Under the pieces are notes generated by a model, which made no database searches, was not told where the DNA came from, and worked only from the letters and a program-made list of their open reading frames with translations. The position numbers were made by a program, and so were the translations under genes. 64,000 nucleotides of DNA from Bosea vaviloviae (GTDB lineage Bacteria > Pseudomonadota > Alphaproteobacteria > Rhizobiales > Beijerinckiaceae), in the NCBI RefSeq assembly GCF_001741865.1, contig NZ_CP017147.1:1417001-1481000 (forward strand), given 5' to 3'. Shown here piece by piece: positions 1 through 7,918 of the stretch (position 1 is its first letter; every line of letters begins with the position of its first letter).

Positions 1-643
1 CATCGGCAAGCTGATCTCGCAGCGGGCGCAGGCGCAGCCGATGCTTGCCGTCGGTCCGAGCTCCGTCGCCCAGGCGCTGGCTGGCTTGTGGGGTGTCCAG
101 GACGAGGTTGCGGGTGCGAGGGCCGTTCCTGATGCGAGGGGCGCTCCTTGGCGGCGCGATGGTCCCGTGCTGGCGCTGGTTGGCAGTCTTTCGCCCGTGA
201 CCCGGGCGCAGGTCGAGGTGGCGACGGGCTTTGCGAAGCTGGCGATCGAGCCGCGCAGGCTCCTCGATGACGCAGCCTATGCCGAGGCGTTGCGGCAGGA
301 GGCTCTCCGGCGATTGGCGGAGGGCCATGTCATGCTGATCACCGAGCGTCCGTCGCAGGCTCCGGAGAATGCCGGCAGCGTCGCGGCGGCAACCGGCCTG
401 CTGCTGCGCGGCATCATTGCGCAAGCGCGCCTGTCCCGGCTCGTCGTGGCCGGCGGCGACACGTCGAGCCTCGCCGTCAAATCGCTCGATATCTGGGGGC
501 TGTCCTATCGCGGTCCGCTCGCTTCGGGCGCGCCGCTCTGCCGGACCCATAGCGATGATCCTCGCCTGGACGATCTCGATATCGTCCTGAAGGGCGGCCA
601 GATGGGACCGGTCGATTTCTTCGCGAGAGCGACCGCCGGCTGA
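1..643 (+). CDS. four-carbon acid sugar kinase family protein, C-terminal part (5' end outside window)
   Basis: The reading frame is open from the window edge (first full codon at base 2), so this is the 3' end of a longer gene. The visible protein matches the C-terminal nucleotide-binding domain of the four-carbon acid-sugar kinase (OtnK/DUF1537) family. A glycine-rich VVAGGDTSS motif and the terminal LKGGQMGPVDFF stretch correspond to the family's AGGxTS and LKSGNFGxxDFF motifs. Family members phosphorylate aldonic or four-carbon acid sugars with ATP. The gene converges on the ROK regulator, leaving only 3 bases between the two stops. The substrate cannot be read from this part, and the N-terminal sugar-binding domain is not visible. 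Confidence 0.8.
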   Translation, partial: IGKLISQRAQAQPMLAVGPSSVAQALAGLWGVQDEVAGARAVPDARGAPWRRDGPVLALVGSLSPVTRAQVEVATGFAKLAIEPRRLLDDAAYAEALRQEALRRLAEGHVMLITERPSQAPENAGSVAAATGLLLRGIIAQARLSRLVVAGGDTSSLAVKSLDIWGLSYRGPLASGAPLCRTHSDDPRLDDLDIVLKGGQMGPVDFFARATAG

Positions 644-646
644 TCG

Positions 647-1897
647 TTAGGAGGCCTCTTCCGCCGCCGCGGTTTCGTCCTGCTCATGCAGAACGGTGCG
701 GTCGAGTTTCGGCGTCATCGTGTCGAGCAGCGGCAAGGCGGCCGCGCCGAGCGCCGCGGTGAGCCTGCCGGTCGCGCCACGCTGCACGCGCGGCACGCTG
801 CGGCCGGAGCGGTTCGAGACCGAGACGGCGAAAGGCGACATCGCGTCGATCAAGGCGTCGATGACGCCATCCGGCAAGCCGCCGCCCAGGATGATGGTCT
901 CCGGGTCGAACAGGTTTTCCAGCATCACCAGCATCGGCGCGAGAAGTCGGGCCGCTTCCGTGATCCAGCCCAACACGGCGGGGTGTCCGGCCAGATGCAG
1001 CCGCGCGACCTCGTCGGGGCCGGCATGCGCAATCCCGGCGGCGCGCAGGGCCTCGCTCAACGCATGGGTCGAGGCATAGCGTTCGAGGCAGCCCTGGCCG
1101 CCGCAGGCGCAAGCGAGCCCGTTCTGGACGACAGGGATATGGCCGATCTCGCCGGCATTGCCGAAGGCGCCGCGATAGGGCTGCCCGCCGATGATGGTGC
1201 CGAGCCCCAGGCCCGCGCCGAAATAGATCAGGCAGAAATGCCGCAGGTTTCGCCCCAGCCCGTGCAGATGCTCGCCGACGGCGGCCGCCGTCGCGTCGTT
1301 CTCGATCGTGACGGGTGTCTGCAACGCCAATGACAGGAGCTGGCCGGCATCGTGCCCGGCCCAGCCCGGCAGCGGTGATGAGCCGACCGAGCTCATCCCC
1401 TCGATCTCGAACGGGCCCGGCATCACTACACCGCAGCCGAGCAGGCGGCGCGGTAATCCCGTCCCGGTGCGGGCAAGGGCGAGTTCGGCAGCGGCGAGCA
1501 CCTGCACGGCCTCGAGCGCGGAATCGCCCAAAGGCACGATGCGCTGCGCCCGGACTTCGCCGGCGAGATCGACCAGGACGGTGGTGATGTGGTCGGCCGC
1601 GATCTCCATGCCGGCGGTCATGCCGCCATCGGCATTGACCGCGAGCTCCATCGGCGGCTGGCCGCGCGCCGTGCGCCGGCGCCCCAACTCGATCAGGAAA
1701 CCTTCGCCGACCAGCTCCGCGACGATGTTCGAGACCGCCTGCGCCGTCAGCCGCGTCAGGGCGGCGATGTCGGAGCGGCCGAGCCGGCCGTGCTGGCGCA
1801 CCGTCTCCAGTACCACGCGGCGGTTATGACTGCGCGTTCGCTCGGGATTGGTGCCGACGGCGACGCTGCGGGACGGGGGAGAGCGGCGGTGAGGCAT
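647..1897 (-). CDS. ROK family transcriptional regulator
   Basis: This 416-residue protein has an N-terminal winged helix-turn-helix (about residues 25-80, NRRVVLETVRQHGRLGRSDI) followed by a ROK domain. The ROK zinc site is intact: His253 in GEIGHIPV and the CxCx4C cluster Cys263/Cys265/Cys270. The ENDATAAA motif sits near residue 200. This architecture is that of NagC/Mlc/XylR-type sugar-responsive repressors. The gene is divergent from the sugar ABC operon starting at 2068, and an AT-rich inverted repeat lies in the shared promoter region. It is therefore the likely local repressor of that operon (inference). The inducer is unknown. Confidence 0.9.
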   Translation of the reverse strand: MPHRRSPPSRSVAVGTNPERTRSHNRRVVLETVRQHGRLGRSDIAALTRLTAQAVSNIVAELVGEGFLIELGRRRTARGQPPMELAVNADGGMTAGMEIAADHITTVLVDLAGEVRAQRIVPLGDSALEAVQVLAAAELALARTGTGLPRRLLGCGVVMPGPFEIEGMSSVGSSPLPGWAGHDAGQLLSLALQTPVTIENDATAAAVGEHLHGLGRNLRHFCLIYFGAGLGLGTIIGGQPYRGAFGNAGEIGHIPVVQNGLACACGGQGCLERYASTHALSEALRAAGIAHAGPDEVARLHLAGHPAVLGWITEAARLLAPMLVMLENLFDPETIILGGGLPDGVIDALIDAMSPFAVSVSNRSGRSVPRVQRGATGRLTAALGAAALPLLDTMTPKLDRTVLHEQDETAAAEEAS

Positions 1898-1936
1898 GAT
1901 GGGCCAGTGCTTGTTGAGATCGACAGGCTGCGCTTT

Positions 1937-1965
1937 CGATTAATCCAACTCAAGTGAATTAATCG
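1937..1965. promoter_or_regulatory. candidate ROK operator (inverted repeat)
   Basis: The arms CGATTAAT (1937-1944) and ATTAATCG (1958-1965) form a perfect 8-bp inverted repeat with a 13-bp spacer. It is conspicuously AT-rich in this GC-rich DNA. It lies 40 bp upstream of the ROK regulator start and about 100 bp upstream of the divergent binding-protein gene. The position suits autoregulation plus control of the ABC operon. The symmetry is visible; repressor binding is inferred. Confidence 0.5.
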
Positions 1966-2067
1966 ATTGACAGGATGGCGGGGCTGGAGCGAGCATGACG
2001 CTCGCACGTCTTGAATGCCGAATTCGAGGGCAAGGGCACAGGCGTCGTCACGACAGGGGAGAGGATC

Positions 2068-3327
2068 ATGCGCGGCTTTCGAGGAATGCTGTTGGGTCTG
2101 CTGGTTTCGTTCGGTGCGGTCACCGGCGCGGCGGCTCAGACGGTCGAGATCGAATATTGGCAATATGTCTTCGACGCTCGCATCAAGGCGATGAACGAGC
2201 TGATCAAGCGGTTCGAGGCTGCCAATCCCAATATCAAGGTCAAGCACACGACCTTCCCCTATGCCGATTACCAGACCAAGATTGCGGCCGCCGTTCCCGC
2301 CGGCCAGGGGCCGGATGTGGTGCAGCTGTTCTATGGCTGGCTCGACAATTTCGTCGCCGCCAAATTCATCCAGCCGCTGCCGCGCGACGCCTTTCCGCCT
2401 GCGATGATCGAGAAGGAGTTCTATCCGATCGTCTCCGCGATGAAGCGCGATGGCGAGTATTACGGCCTGCCGACCGCGGTGCGCTCGCTGGCGCTGTTCT
2501 ACAACAAGAAGCTGTTCCAGGAGGCGGGGCTTGATCCCGCCAAGCCGCCCGCGACGATCGACGAACTCCTCGACGCGGCCAAGAAGACGACCAAGCGCGA
2601 CGCTGCCGGCAACATGCTCTCGGCCGGCATCACGCTCGATTTCCCCGGGCAGGACTATCATTGGTGGCGCGAGACGCTGCTGCGCCAGAATGGCGGTGCG
2701 CCCTATAGCGACGACAACCGGAAGGTCACCTATGACAGCGAGGCCGGCGCCAAGTCCCTGAACTGGTATGCCGATCTCCAGCGCGTCCACAAGGTCGGCC
2801 AGGTCGGCTTCATGGATGAAGGTCAGGCCGCCTTCCGCGCCGGCCGCGCCGCGATGACCATTGACGGCTCGTTCCGGCTCGGCGGGTTCGGAGCGATCAA
2901 GGCCTTCGAATGGGGCGTCGCCGAACTGCCGGCGGGCGCCGACGGCAAGAAGGCGAACTTCGCCAGCTACTGGGTCAACGCCATCACCGCCAAGCCCACC
3001 GGCGAGAAGCTCGAAGCCGCCAAGAAGTTCATGGCCTTCGTCACCACGCCGGAAGCGATGCAGCTCTGGCTCGAGACCGTCGGCGAACTGCCGGCCCGCA
3101 AGGCCGCGGCCGAGACCGAGAAGAACCTGAATCACCCGATCTACGGGCCTTTCCTGAAGGCGCTGAACTATTCCCATGCCACGGTCTTCGTCGACGAGAT
3201 GGGCCAGCGCCAGGTCTCGCTCGACATGATCAACCGCGTGCTGATCCAGAACCAGGACGCCAAGGCCTCGCTCGCCGATGCAGCCAAGGCCGAACAGGCG
3301 ATCCTCGACAAGTTCTACAAGAAGTAG
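2068..3327 (+). CDS. carbohydrate-type ABC transporter substrate-binding protein (family 1)
   Basis: A periplasmic binding protein of about 419 residues from the UgpB/MalE-type family. I chose the ATG at 2068, not the upstream in-frame ATG at 2011, because a purine-rich AGGGGAGAGG precedes it and the protein then opens with a signal peptide (MRGFRGMLLGLLVSFGAVTGAAA, cut near AAAQT). The mature start VEIEYWQYVFD resembles the family's ITFWH-type opening. Lineage motifs include an FYNKKLF segment and QAAFRAGRAAMTIDGS in the ligand-cleft region. It is the first gene of the operon with two permeases, a lyase, an ATPase, a PfkB kinase and a SIS protein. The ligand is not known; neighbours suggest a sugar or amino-sugar conjugate. 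Confidence 0.9.
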   Translation: MRGFRGMLLGLLVSFGAVTGAAAQTVEIEYWQYVFDARIKAMNELIKRFEAANPNIKVKHTTFPYADYQTKIAAAVPAGQGPDVVQLFYGWLDNFVAAKFIQPLPRDAFPPAMIEKEFYPIVSAMKRDGEYYGLPTAVRSLALFYNKKLFQEAGLDPAKPPATIDELLDAAKKTTKRDAAGNMLSAGITLDFPGQDYHWWRETLLRQNGGAPYSDDNRKVTYDSEAGAKSLNWYADLQRVHKVGQVGFMDEGQAAFRAGRAAMTIDGSFRLGGFGAIKAFEWGVAELPAGADGKKANFASYWVNAITAKPTGEKLEAAKKFMAFVTTPEAMQLWLETVGELPARKAAAETEKNLNHPIYGPFLKALNYSHATVFVDEMGQRQVSLDMINRVLIQNQDAKASLADAAKAEQAILDKFYKK

Positions 3328-3351
3328 GGGCGAGTTTCCTCGGAACCGCGT

Positions 3352-3458
3352 CGTCATTCCGGACAAGCGGCGAAGCCGCCCCGATCCGGAATCCATCCTA
3401 GAGCTCCGGAACCCTCCGATGGATTCCGGGCCTCCGCTTCGCTCCGCCCGGAATGACG
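3352..3458. repeat. palindromic intergenic element, CGTCATTCCGG...CCGGAATGACG type
   Basis: The gap between the binding-protein gene and the first permease is bounded by inverted arms CGTCATTCCGG (3352-3362) and CCGGAATGACG (3448-3458). Further internal pairing is visible (GCGGCGAAGCCGC; GGATTCC against GGAATCC). This is one of several related dispersed palindromes in the window. It lies inside the operon, so it may fold in the mRNA and reduce readthrough from the abundant binding-protein message to the permeases (inference). Confidence 0.65.
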
Positions 3459-3506
3459 TGGCGAGGCGAGCCAAAACAGTTTCCCCTAGAGTCAGATCTC
3501 GTCGTT

Positions 3507-4433
3507 ATGAGCATGCCAATCCAACAGGAAATCTCCGGCGGCCGCTTTTGGGGCGGGCTCTCCCTGCGCCGGAAGCAGGTCGTCTGGGCCTGGGCCTTCC
3601 TGGCCGTCCCGATCCTGTTTTATGCGCTGATCCGCTTCTATCCGACGGTCGAGGCGTTCTATCTGTCGACGACCAATTGGAACCTGTTCTCCAAGCCCGG
3701 ATTCGTCGGGCTGTCGAACTTCCAGCGGCTCTGGGCCGATGTCGTGTTCTGGCAGGTCTTTCGCAACACCGTGCTCTATCTCGCCATCGGCACGCCGGTG
3801 AGCCTGATCCTGGCCTTCACCATCGCCTATCACCTCGACCGCGTCCGCTTCCTGCACGGCTTCATCCGGGCGCTCTATTTCCTGCCCTTCCTGACGACGG
3901 CGGCTGCCATGGCCTGGGTCTGGCGCTGGTTCTACCAGCCGGTGCCGATCGGCATGATCAACGATCTGCTCTCAAGCTTCGGCCTGCCGCAGCAGCCCTT
4001 CCTGCGTTCGACCAGCCAGGCTCTGCCCTCGGTGCTGGCGCCGGCAATCTGGGCGGGGCTGGGCTTCCAGGTGGTGATCTTCCTCGCCGGCCTGCGCGCC
4101 ATCCCGAACACCTATTACGAGGCGGCCCGCATCGACGGCGTCTCCAATCTGACGATCCTGCGCCGGATCACGATTCCCCTGCTGAAACCGACGATCATCT
4201 TCCTCGTCGTGTTCTCTTCGATCGGCTTCCTGCGCATCTTCGACCAGGTCTACAACATGACGAGCGGCGATCCCGGCGGGCCTCTGAACGCCACCAAGCC
4301 GCTGGTGCTGATGATCTACCAGACCGCCTTCTCCTCCTTCGAGATGGGCTATGCGGCGGCGCAGACGGTGGTGCTCTTCCTCGTCCTGCTCGCCGTCTCC
4401 TTCCTGCAATTGCGCCTGCTGAGGGACCGCTGA
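3507..4433 (+). CDS. carbohydrate-type ABC transporter permease (MalF/UgpA type)
   Basis: An inner-membrane permease of about 308 residues with several hydrophobic segments and the EAA-loop signature near the C-terminal third (YYEAARIDGVSNLTILRRITIPLLKPT). The ATG at 3507 is preferred. An upstream in-frame ATG at 3453 lies inside the palindromic repeat and would add 18 non-family residues; a further ATG at 3513 is possible. No strong ribosome-binding site is visible. Its stop overlaps the next permease start (TGATG). With that permease it should form the membrane channel for the binding protein encoded at 2068 and the ATPase encoded at 6842. Confidence 0.9.
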   Translation: MSMPIQQEISGGRFWGGLSLRRKQVVWAWAFLAVPILFYALIRFYPTVEAFYLSTTNWNLFSKPGFVGLSNFQRLWADVVFWQVFRNTVLYLAIGTPVSLILAFTIAYHLDRVRFLHGFIRALYFLPFLTTAAAMAWVWRWFYQPVPIGMINDLLSSFGLPQQPFLRSTSQALPSVLAPAIWAGLGFQVVIFLAGLRAIPNTYYEAARIDGVSNLTILRRITIPLLKPTIIFLVVFSSIGFLRIFDQVYNMTSGDPGGPLNATKPLVLMIYQTAFSSFEMGYAAAQTVVLFLVLLAVSFLQLRLLRDR

Positions 4434-5320
4434 TGGCCGCGCTGTCCTTTGCCATGCCAGCTCTTGCCAAGTCTGCTCTTGCCAAGTCTGCTCTTGCCAA
4501 GTCTGGCCGTTTCCAGCCCGGCCGCATCGCCATCTGGCTGCTGCTGCTCGCGGGCGGCGTGCTGATGATCACGCCGCTGCTCTTCATGTTCTCGACCTCG
4601 CTGAAGGACGCCTCCGAGGTCTACGATCTCAGACTGGTGCCGGCCCATCCGACGCTCGACAACTATGTCACGGTGCTGTCCGATGGGCGCTTCCTGCGCT
4701 GGTTCGGCAATTCGCTGGGCATCGCCACGGCGGTGACGCTGTCGAACGTCTTCTTCGACAGCCTGGTCGGCTACACCCTGGCGAAATTCCAGTTCCGCGG
4801 ACGCTACATCGTCTTCCTGGCGATCCTCTCGACGCTGATGATCCCGACCGAGATGCTGGTCATTCCCTGGTACGTCATGGCCCGGAATTTCGGCTGGCTC
4901 GACACCTATTGGGGCATCATGTTCCCGGGCATGATGACGGCCTTCGGCACCTTCCTGATGAAGCAGTTCTTCGAGACGGTGCCCGACGACTTCCTCGAAG
5001 CCGCCCGCGTCGACGGCCTCAACGAATTTGCGATCTTCTGGCGCATCGCCATGCCGCTGGTGACGCCGGCGCTCTCGGCGCTCGCGATCTTCACCTTCCT
5101 GAGCAATTGGACGGCCTTCATCTGGCCGCTGATCGTGACCACCAGCAAGGAACTCTACACGCTGCCCGTCGGCCTATCGAGCTTCGCCGTGGAGTCGCAG
5201 ATCCAGTGGGAGCTGATCATGACGGGCGCGGCGCTCGCGACGCTGCCGACGCTGACGGTCTTCCTCGTGCTGCAGCGCTACATCGTGCGCGGCGTGGTGA
5301 TGGCCGGTCTGAAGGGTTGA
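4433..5320 (+). CDS. carbohydrate-type ABC transporter permease (MalG/UgpE type)
   Basis: About 295 residues with six predicted membrane segments and the EAA loop EAARVDGLNEFAIFWRIAMPLVTPA. The family N-terminus begins near GRFQPGRIAIWLLLLAGG. Before it lies an unusual leader in which the pentapeptide ALAKS occurs three times in a row, encoded by a perfect 15-bp tandem repeat at 4460-4504. The start overlaps the preceding stop by one base, suggesting translational coupling. It pairs with the upstream permease. A longer open frame extends upstream through the first permease gene in another frame and is not real. Confidence 0.9.
   Translation: MAALSFAMPALAKSALAKSALAKSGRFQPGRIAIWLLLLAGGVLMITPLLFMFSTSLKDASEVYDLRLVPAHPTLDNYVTVLSDGRFLRWFGNSLGIATAVTLSNVFFDSLVGYTLAKFQFRGRYIVFLAILSTLMIPTEMLVIPWYVMARNFGWLDTYWGIMFPGMMTAFGTFLMKQFFETVPDDFLEAARVDGLNEFAIFWRIAMPLVTPALSALAIFTFLSNWTAFIWPLIVTTSKELYTLPVGLSSFAVESQIQWELIMTGAALATLPTLTVFLVLQRYIVRGVVMAGLKG
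4460..4504 (+). repeat. three perfect 15-bp tandem repeats (ALAKS x3) in a permease gene
   Basis: The unit GCTCTTGCCAAGTCT occurs three times without mismatch at 4460-4474, 4475-4489 and 4490-4504. Because it is a multiple of three, copy number can change without breaking the frame. It encodes ALAKS-ALAKS-ALAKS in the N-terminal cytoplasmic leader of the permease. Confidence 0.95.
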
Positions 5321-5324
5321 TCCG

Positions 5325-6842
5325 ATGAGCAGACATGCAGATCCGCGCCTGAGCGACGCCTCCGTCTTCCCCGATCCGGTCTACAAGGAAACCGTGCTGC
5401 GCCCGCTCTTCGACGGGGCCAAGACGCACCATGTCGAGGGTTTCCGCGCCATCGACCGCGCCCATCTCGTCATGCTGACCGAGACCGGCATCCTGCCGCG
5501 CGAGACCGCTGGCCGTATCGCTAGGGCGCTCGATGAGATCGATGCCGAGATCGACCCGGCCGCGCTGAGCTATACCGGCGAGGTCGAGGATTTCTTCTTC
5601 CTGATCGAAGCGGAGCTGCGCAAGCGGCTCAGCCCCGACGACACTGGCTGTCTGCACACCGGCCGCTCGCGCAACGACATCGACCATACCTTGTTCAAGC
5701 TGGCGCTGAAGCCGCGCCTCGACCGGCTTGCGGCCAAGCTGCGCGCGCTGATCGCCGCGACGCTGGCCCTGGCTGAGCGCGAGAAGGCGACGCTGATCGT
5801 CGCCTACACCCATGGCCAGCCGGCCCAGCCGACGACCTTCGGGCATTATCTGGCGGCGGCCATCGAGGTGATGCTGCGCGATCATGAGCGATTGATGCAG
5901 GCGCGCGAATTGCTCGACCTTTCGCCGATGGGCGCAGCCGCGATCACCACCTCCGGATTCCCGCTCGACCGGGCCCGTGTCGCGCAGCTTCTGGGTTTCG
6001 CCGAGCCATTGGAGAACTCCTATGGCTGCATCGCCGCGATCGACTACGTCACCGCGACCTACAGCGCGGTCGAATTGGTCTTCCTGCATCTCGGCCGGTT
6101 GATCCAGGATCTCCAGGTCTGGACTGCCTTCGAGGTCGGCCAGCTCTATGTGCCCAACGCCTTCGTGCAGATCTCCTCGATCATGCCGCAGAAGCGCAAT
6201 CCGGTGCCGATCGAACATCTGCGCCATCTCTCTTCGCAGGCGATGGCGCGCGCCCGGCTGGTCAGGGACGTCGTCCACAACACCCCCTTCACCGACATGA
6301 ACGACGCGGAAGGCGAGACCAACGAGGCCGGCTACCAGGCCTTCGCCACGGGCGAGCGCGTGCTCGATCTGCTCGCCGCGCTGCTGCCATCGATGAGCGT
6401 CGACGGCCGCCGTGTCGCCGAGAACATCCGCCGCTCCTGCATCACCATCACCGAACTCGCCGATACGCTGGTGCGCCGCGAGGGGCTCTCCTTCCGAGCC
6501 GCGCATGAGATTGCAGCCAGCGTCGCGCGTGCCGTCGTCGCGCTCGATGGCGATCTGCCGCGCGATGGCTATGCCCCCTTCCTTGAGGCCTTCCGCCATC
6601 ACACCGGCCGTGAGCCGGCGCTGACGGCAGGCGATTTCGCGGGCGTGGTCTCGCCGGAGAACTTCGTCGCGGTGCGTGAGCGCTTCGGCGGGCCGGGTCC
6701 GCAGGCGCTGGGCAAGGCGCTGGCGGGCTATCGCGCCAGGCTCGATGCGGCTGATGGCGCTGCAGCCGACATCGCCATGCGCGAACAGGCTGCACGGCAG
6801 GAACTCGACGCGGCCTTCGCCGCTCTGATGGAAACGGCGTAA
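5325..6842 (+). CDS. argininosuccinate lyase-like protein, aspartase/fumarase superfamily; probably a catabolic C-N lyase
   Basis: A 505-residue lyase with the three superfamily regions: HTGRSRND (111-118), the THGQPAQPTTFGH segment with His163, and the SSIMPQKRNP loop (284-293) carrying the usual catalytic serine. Several canonical ArgH features are absent. There is no N-terminal WGGRF; RSRND is followed by IDHT, not QVAT; and the usual THLQRAQP reads THGQPAQP. It lies 4 bp after a permease and overlaps the ATPase start by one base, so it belongs to the transport operon. Superfamily members release fumarate from N-substituted aspartates. I infer a similar cleavage of an imported compound, not arginine synthesis. 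EDDS-lyase-like activity is another possibility. Confidence 0.8.
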   Translation: MSRHADPRLSDASVFPDPVYKETVLRPLFDGAKTHHVEGFRAIDRAHLVMLTETGILPRETAGRIARALDEIDAEIDPAALSYTGEVEDFFFLIEAELRKRLSPDDTGCLHTGRSRNDIDHTLFKLALKPRLDRLAAKLRALIAATLALAEREKATLIVAYTHGQPAQPTTFGHYLAAAIEVMLRDHERLMQARELLDLSPMGAAAITTSGFPLDRARVAQLLGFAEPLENSYGCIAAIDYVTATYSAVELVFLHLGRLIQDLQVWTAFEVGQLYVPNAFVQISSIMPQKRNPVPIEHLRHLSSQAMARARLVRDVVHNTPFTDMNDAEGETNEAGYQAFATGERVLDLLAALLPSMSVDGRRVAENIRRSCITITELADTLVRREGLSFRAAHEIAASVARAVVALDGDLPRDGYAPFLEAFRHHTGREPALTAGDFAGVVSPENFVAVRERFGGPGPQALGKALAGYRARLDAADGAAADIAMREQAARQELDAAFAALMETA

Positions 6843-7918
6843 TGGCGGGTATCGAACTTCAAGGGCTGGTCAAGCGCTATGGCGCGACGCAGGTCGTCCA
6901 CGGCATCGACCTCACTGTCGCCGATGGCGAGTTCGTCGTCTTCGTCGGCCCGTCAGGCTGCGGCAAGTCGACGACGCTGCGCATGATCGCGGGGCTGGAG
7001 GACATCGACGGCGGGCAGATCAGCATCGGCGGCAGGGTCGTGAACCGGCTGGAGCCGAAGGATCGCAACATCGCGATGGTGTTCCAGAACTATGCGATCT
7101 ACCCGCATATGAGCGTCGCCGAGAATATCGGCTTCGGCCTCCATACCGCCAAGCTCGACAAGGCCGAGAAGCGCAAGCGGGTCGAGCAGGTCGCCGGCAT
7201 TCTCGGGCTGGAGCCGCTGCTGGAGCGCAGGCCCTCGGCCTTGTCCGGCGGCCAGCGCCAGCGCGTCGCCATCGGCCGCGCCATGGTGCGCAATCCCACG
7301 GTCTTCCTCTTCGACGAGCCGCTCTCCAATCTCGACGCGCAATTGCGCGCGCAGATGCGGCTGGAGATCAAGCGCCTGCACCAGCGGCTCGGCACCACCA
7401 TCGTCTTCGTCACGCATGACCAGGTCGAGGCGATGACGCTGGCCGATCGCATCGTCGTGATGCGCGATGGCCGCATCCTCCAGGTTGGTGCGCCGATGGA
7501 GCTTTACGAGAAGCCCGCCGATGTCTTCACTGCCCGCTTCATCGGCTCGCCGACCATGAATGTCCTGCCTGGGTGCGTGACGACCCAGGCCGGGCTAGCG
7601 ACGCTGACACTGGGCGAGAAACCGGTCGCCTTGCCGGGCAGCCCAGGGGAGATCCCCGCGGATGTCCTTGTCGGCGTCAGGCCGCAGCAATTGCGCGTTC
7701 TGGCGGGCGATGAGCCGGCCGATCTCGTGCTGACCGGCACTGTGGCGGTGATCGAGCCGCTCGGCTCCGAGACTTTCGTCCATGTCGAGTTCGGCGGCGG
7801 GCTGATCCTGGCCTCGGCTCCCGCCAAGTCGCCGCCTGCTGTCGGCGATGCCGTGCGGCTTGGCGCGCCCGTGGCTGCCTTGACGCTGTTCGATGCTGCA
7901 AGCGAGCGCGCACTATGA
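6842..7918 (+). CDS. ABC transporter ATP-binding protein (MalK/UgpC type)
   Basis: A 358-residue ATPase with Walker A GPSGCGKST (36-44), a Q-loop FQNYAIYPHMS, signature LSGGQRQR (from 134), Walker B VFLFDEP (154-160) and the switch-histidine region IVFVTHDQVEAM. The C-terminal third is the TOBE/regulatory extension typical of MalK/UgpC, with VGVRPQQLRV. The ATG overlaps the lyase stop (TAATG), and its own stop overlaps the kinase start (ATGA). It energises the permeases encoded at 3507 and 4433. Confidence 0.93.
   Translation: MAGIELQGLVKRYGATQVVHGIDLTVADGEFVVFVGPSGCGKSTTLRMIAGLEDIDGGQISIGGRVVNRLEPKDRNIAMVFQNYAIYPHMSVAENIGFGLHTAKLDKAEKRKRVEQVAGILGLEPLLERRPSALSGGQRQRVAIGRAMVRNPTVFLFDEPLSNLDAQLRAQMRLEIKRLHQRLGTTIVFVTHDQVEAMTLADRIVVMRDGRILQVGAPMELYEKPADVFTARFIGSPTMNVLPGCVTTQAGLATLTLGEKPVALPGSPGEIPADVLVGVRPQQLRVLAGDEPADLVLTGTVAVIEPLGSETFVHVEFGGGLILASAPAKSPPAVGDAVRLGAPVAALTLFDAASERAL

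Noticed and set aside
2011..2067. Upstream ATG for the sugar-binding protein
   Set aside because: The extra 19 residues precede a clear signal peptide, and the ATG at 2068 has a good ribosome-binding site.
3453..3506. Earlier ATG for the first permease
   Set aside because: It lies inside the right arm of a palindromic repeat and adds residues with no family similarity.
3278..4432. Upstream extension of the second permease frame through the first permease gene
   Set aside because: The translation in this part is out-of-frame reading of the first permease. The family N-terminus begins only after the ATG at 4433, which overlaps the previous stop.
5325..6842. Biosynthetic argininosuccinate lyase (argH)
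   Set aside because: The N-terminal WGGRF motif and other ArgH positions are missing and the gene is embedded in a catabolic transport operon. I kept a general lyase call.
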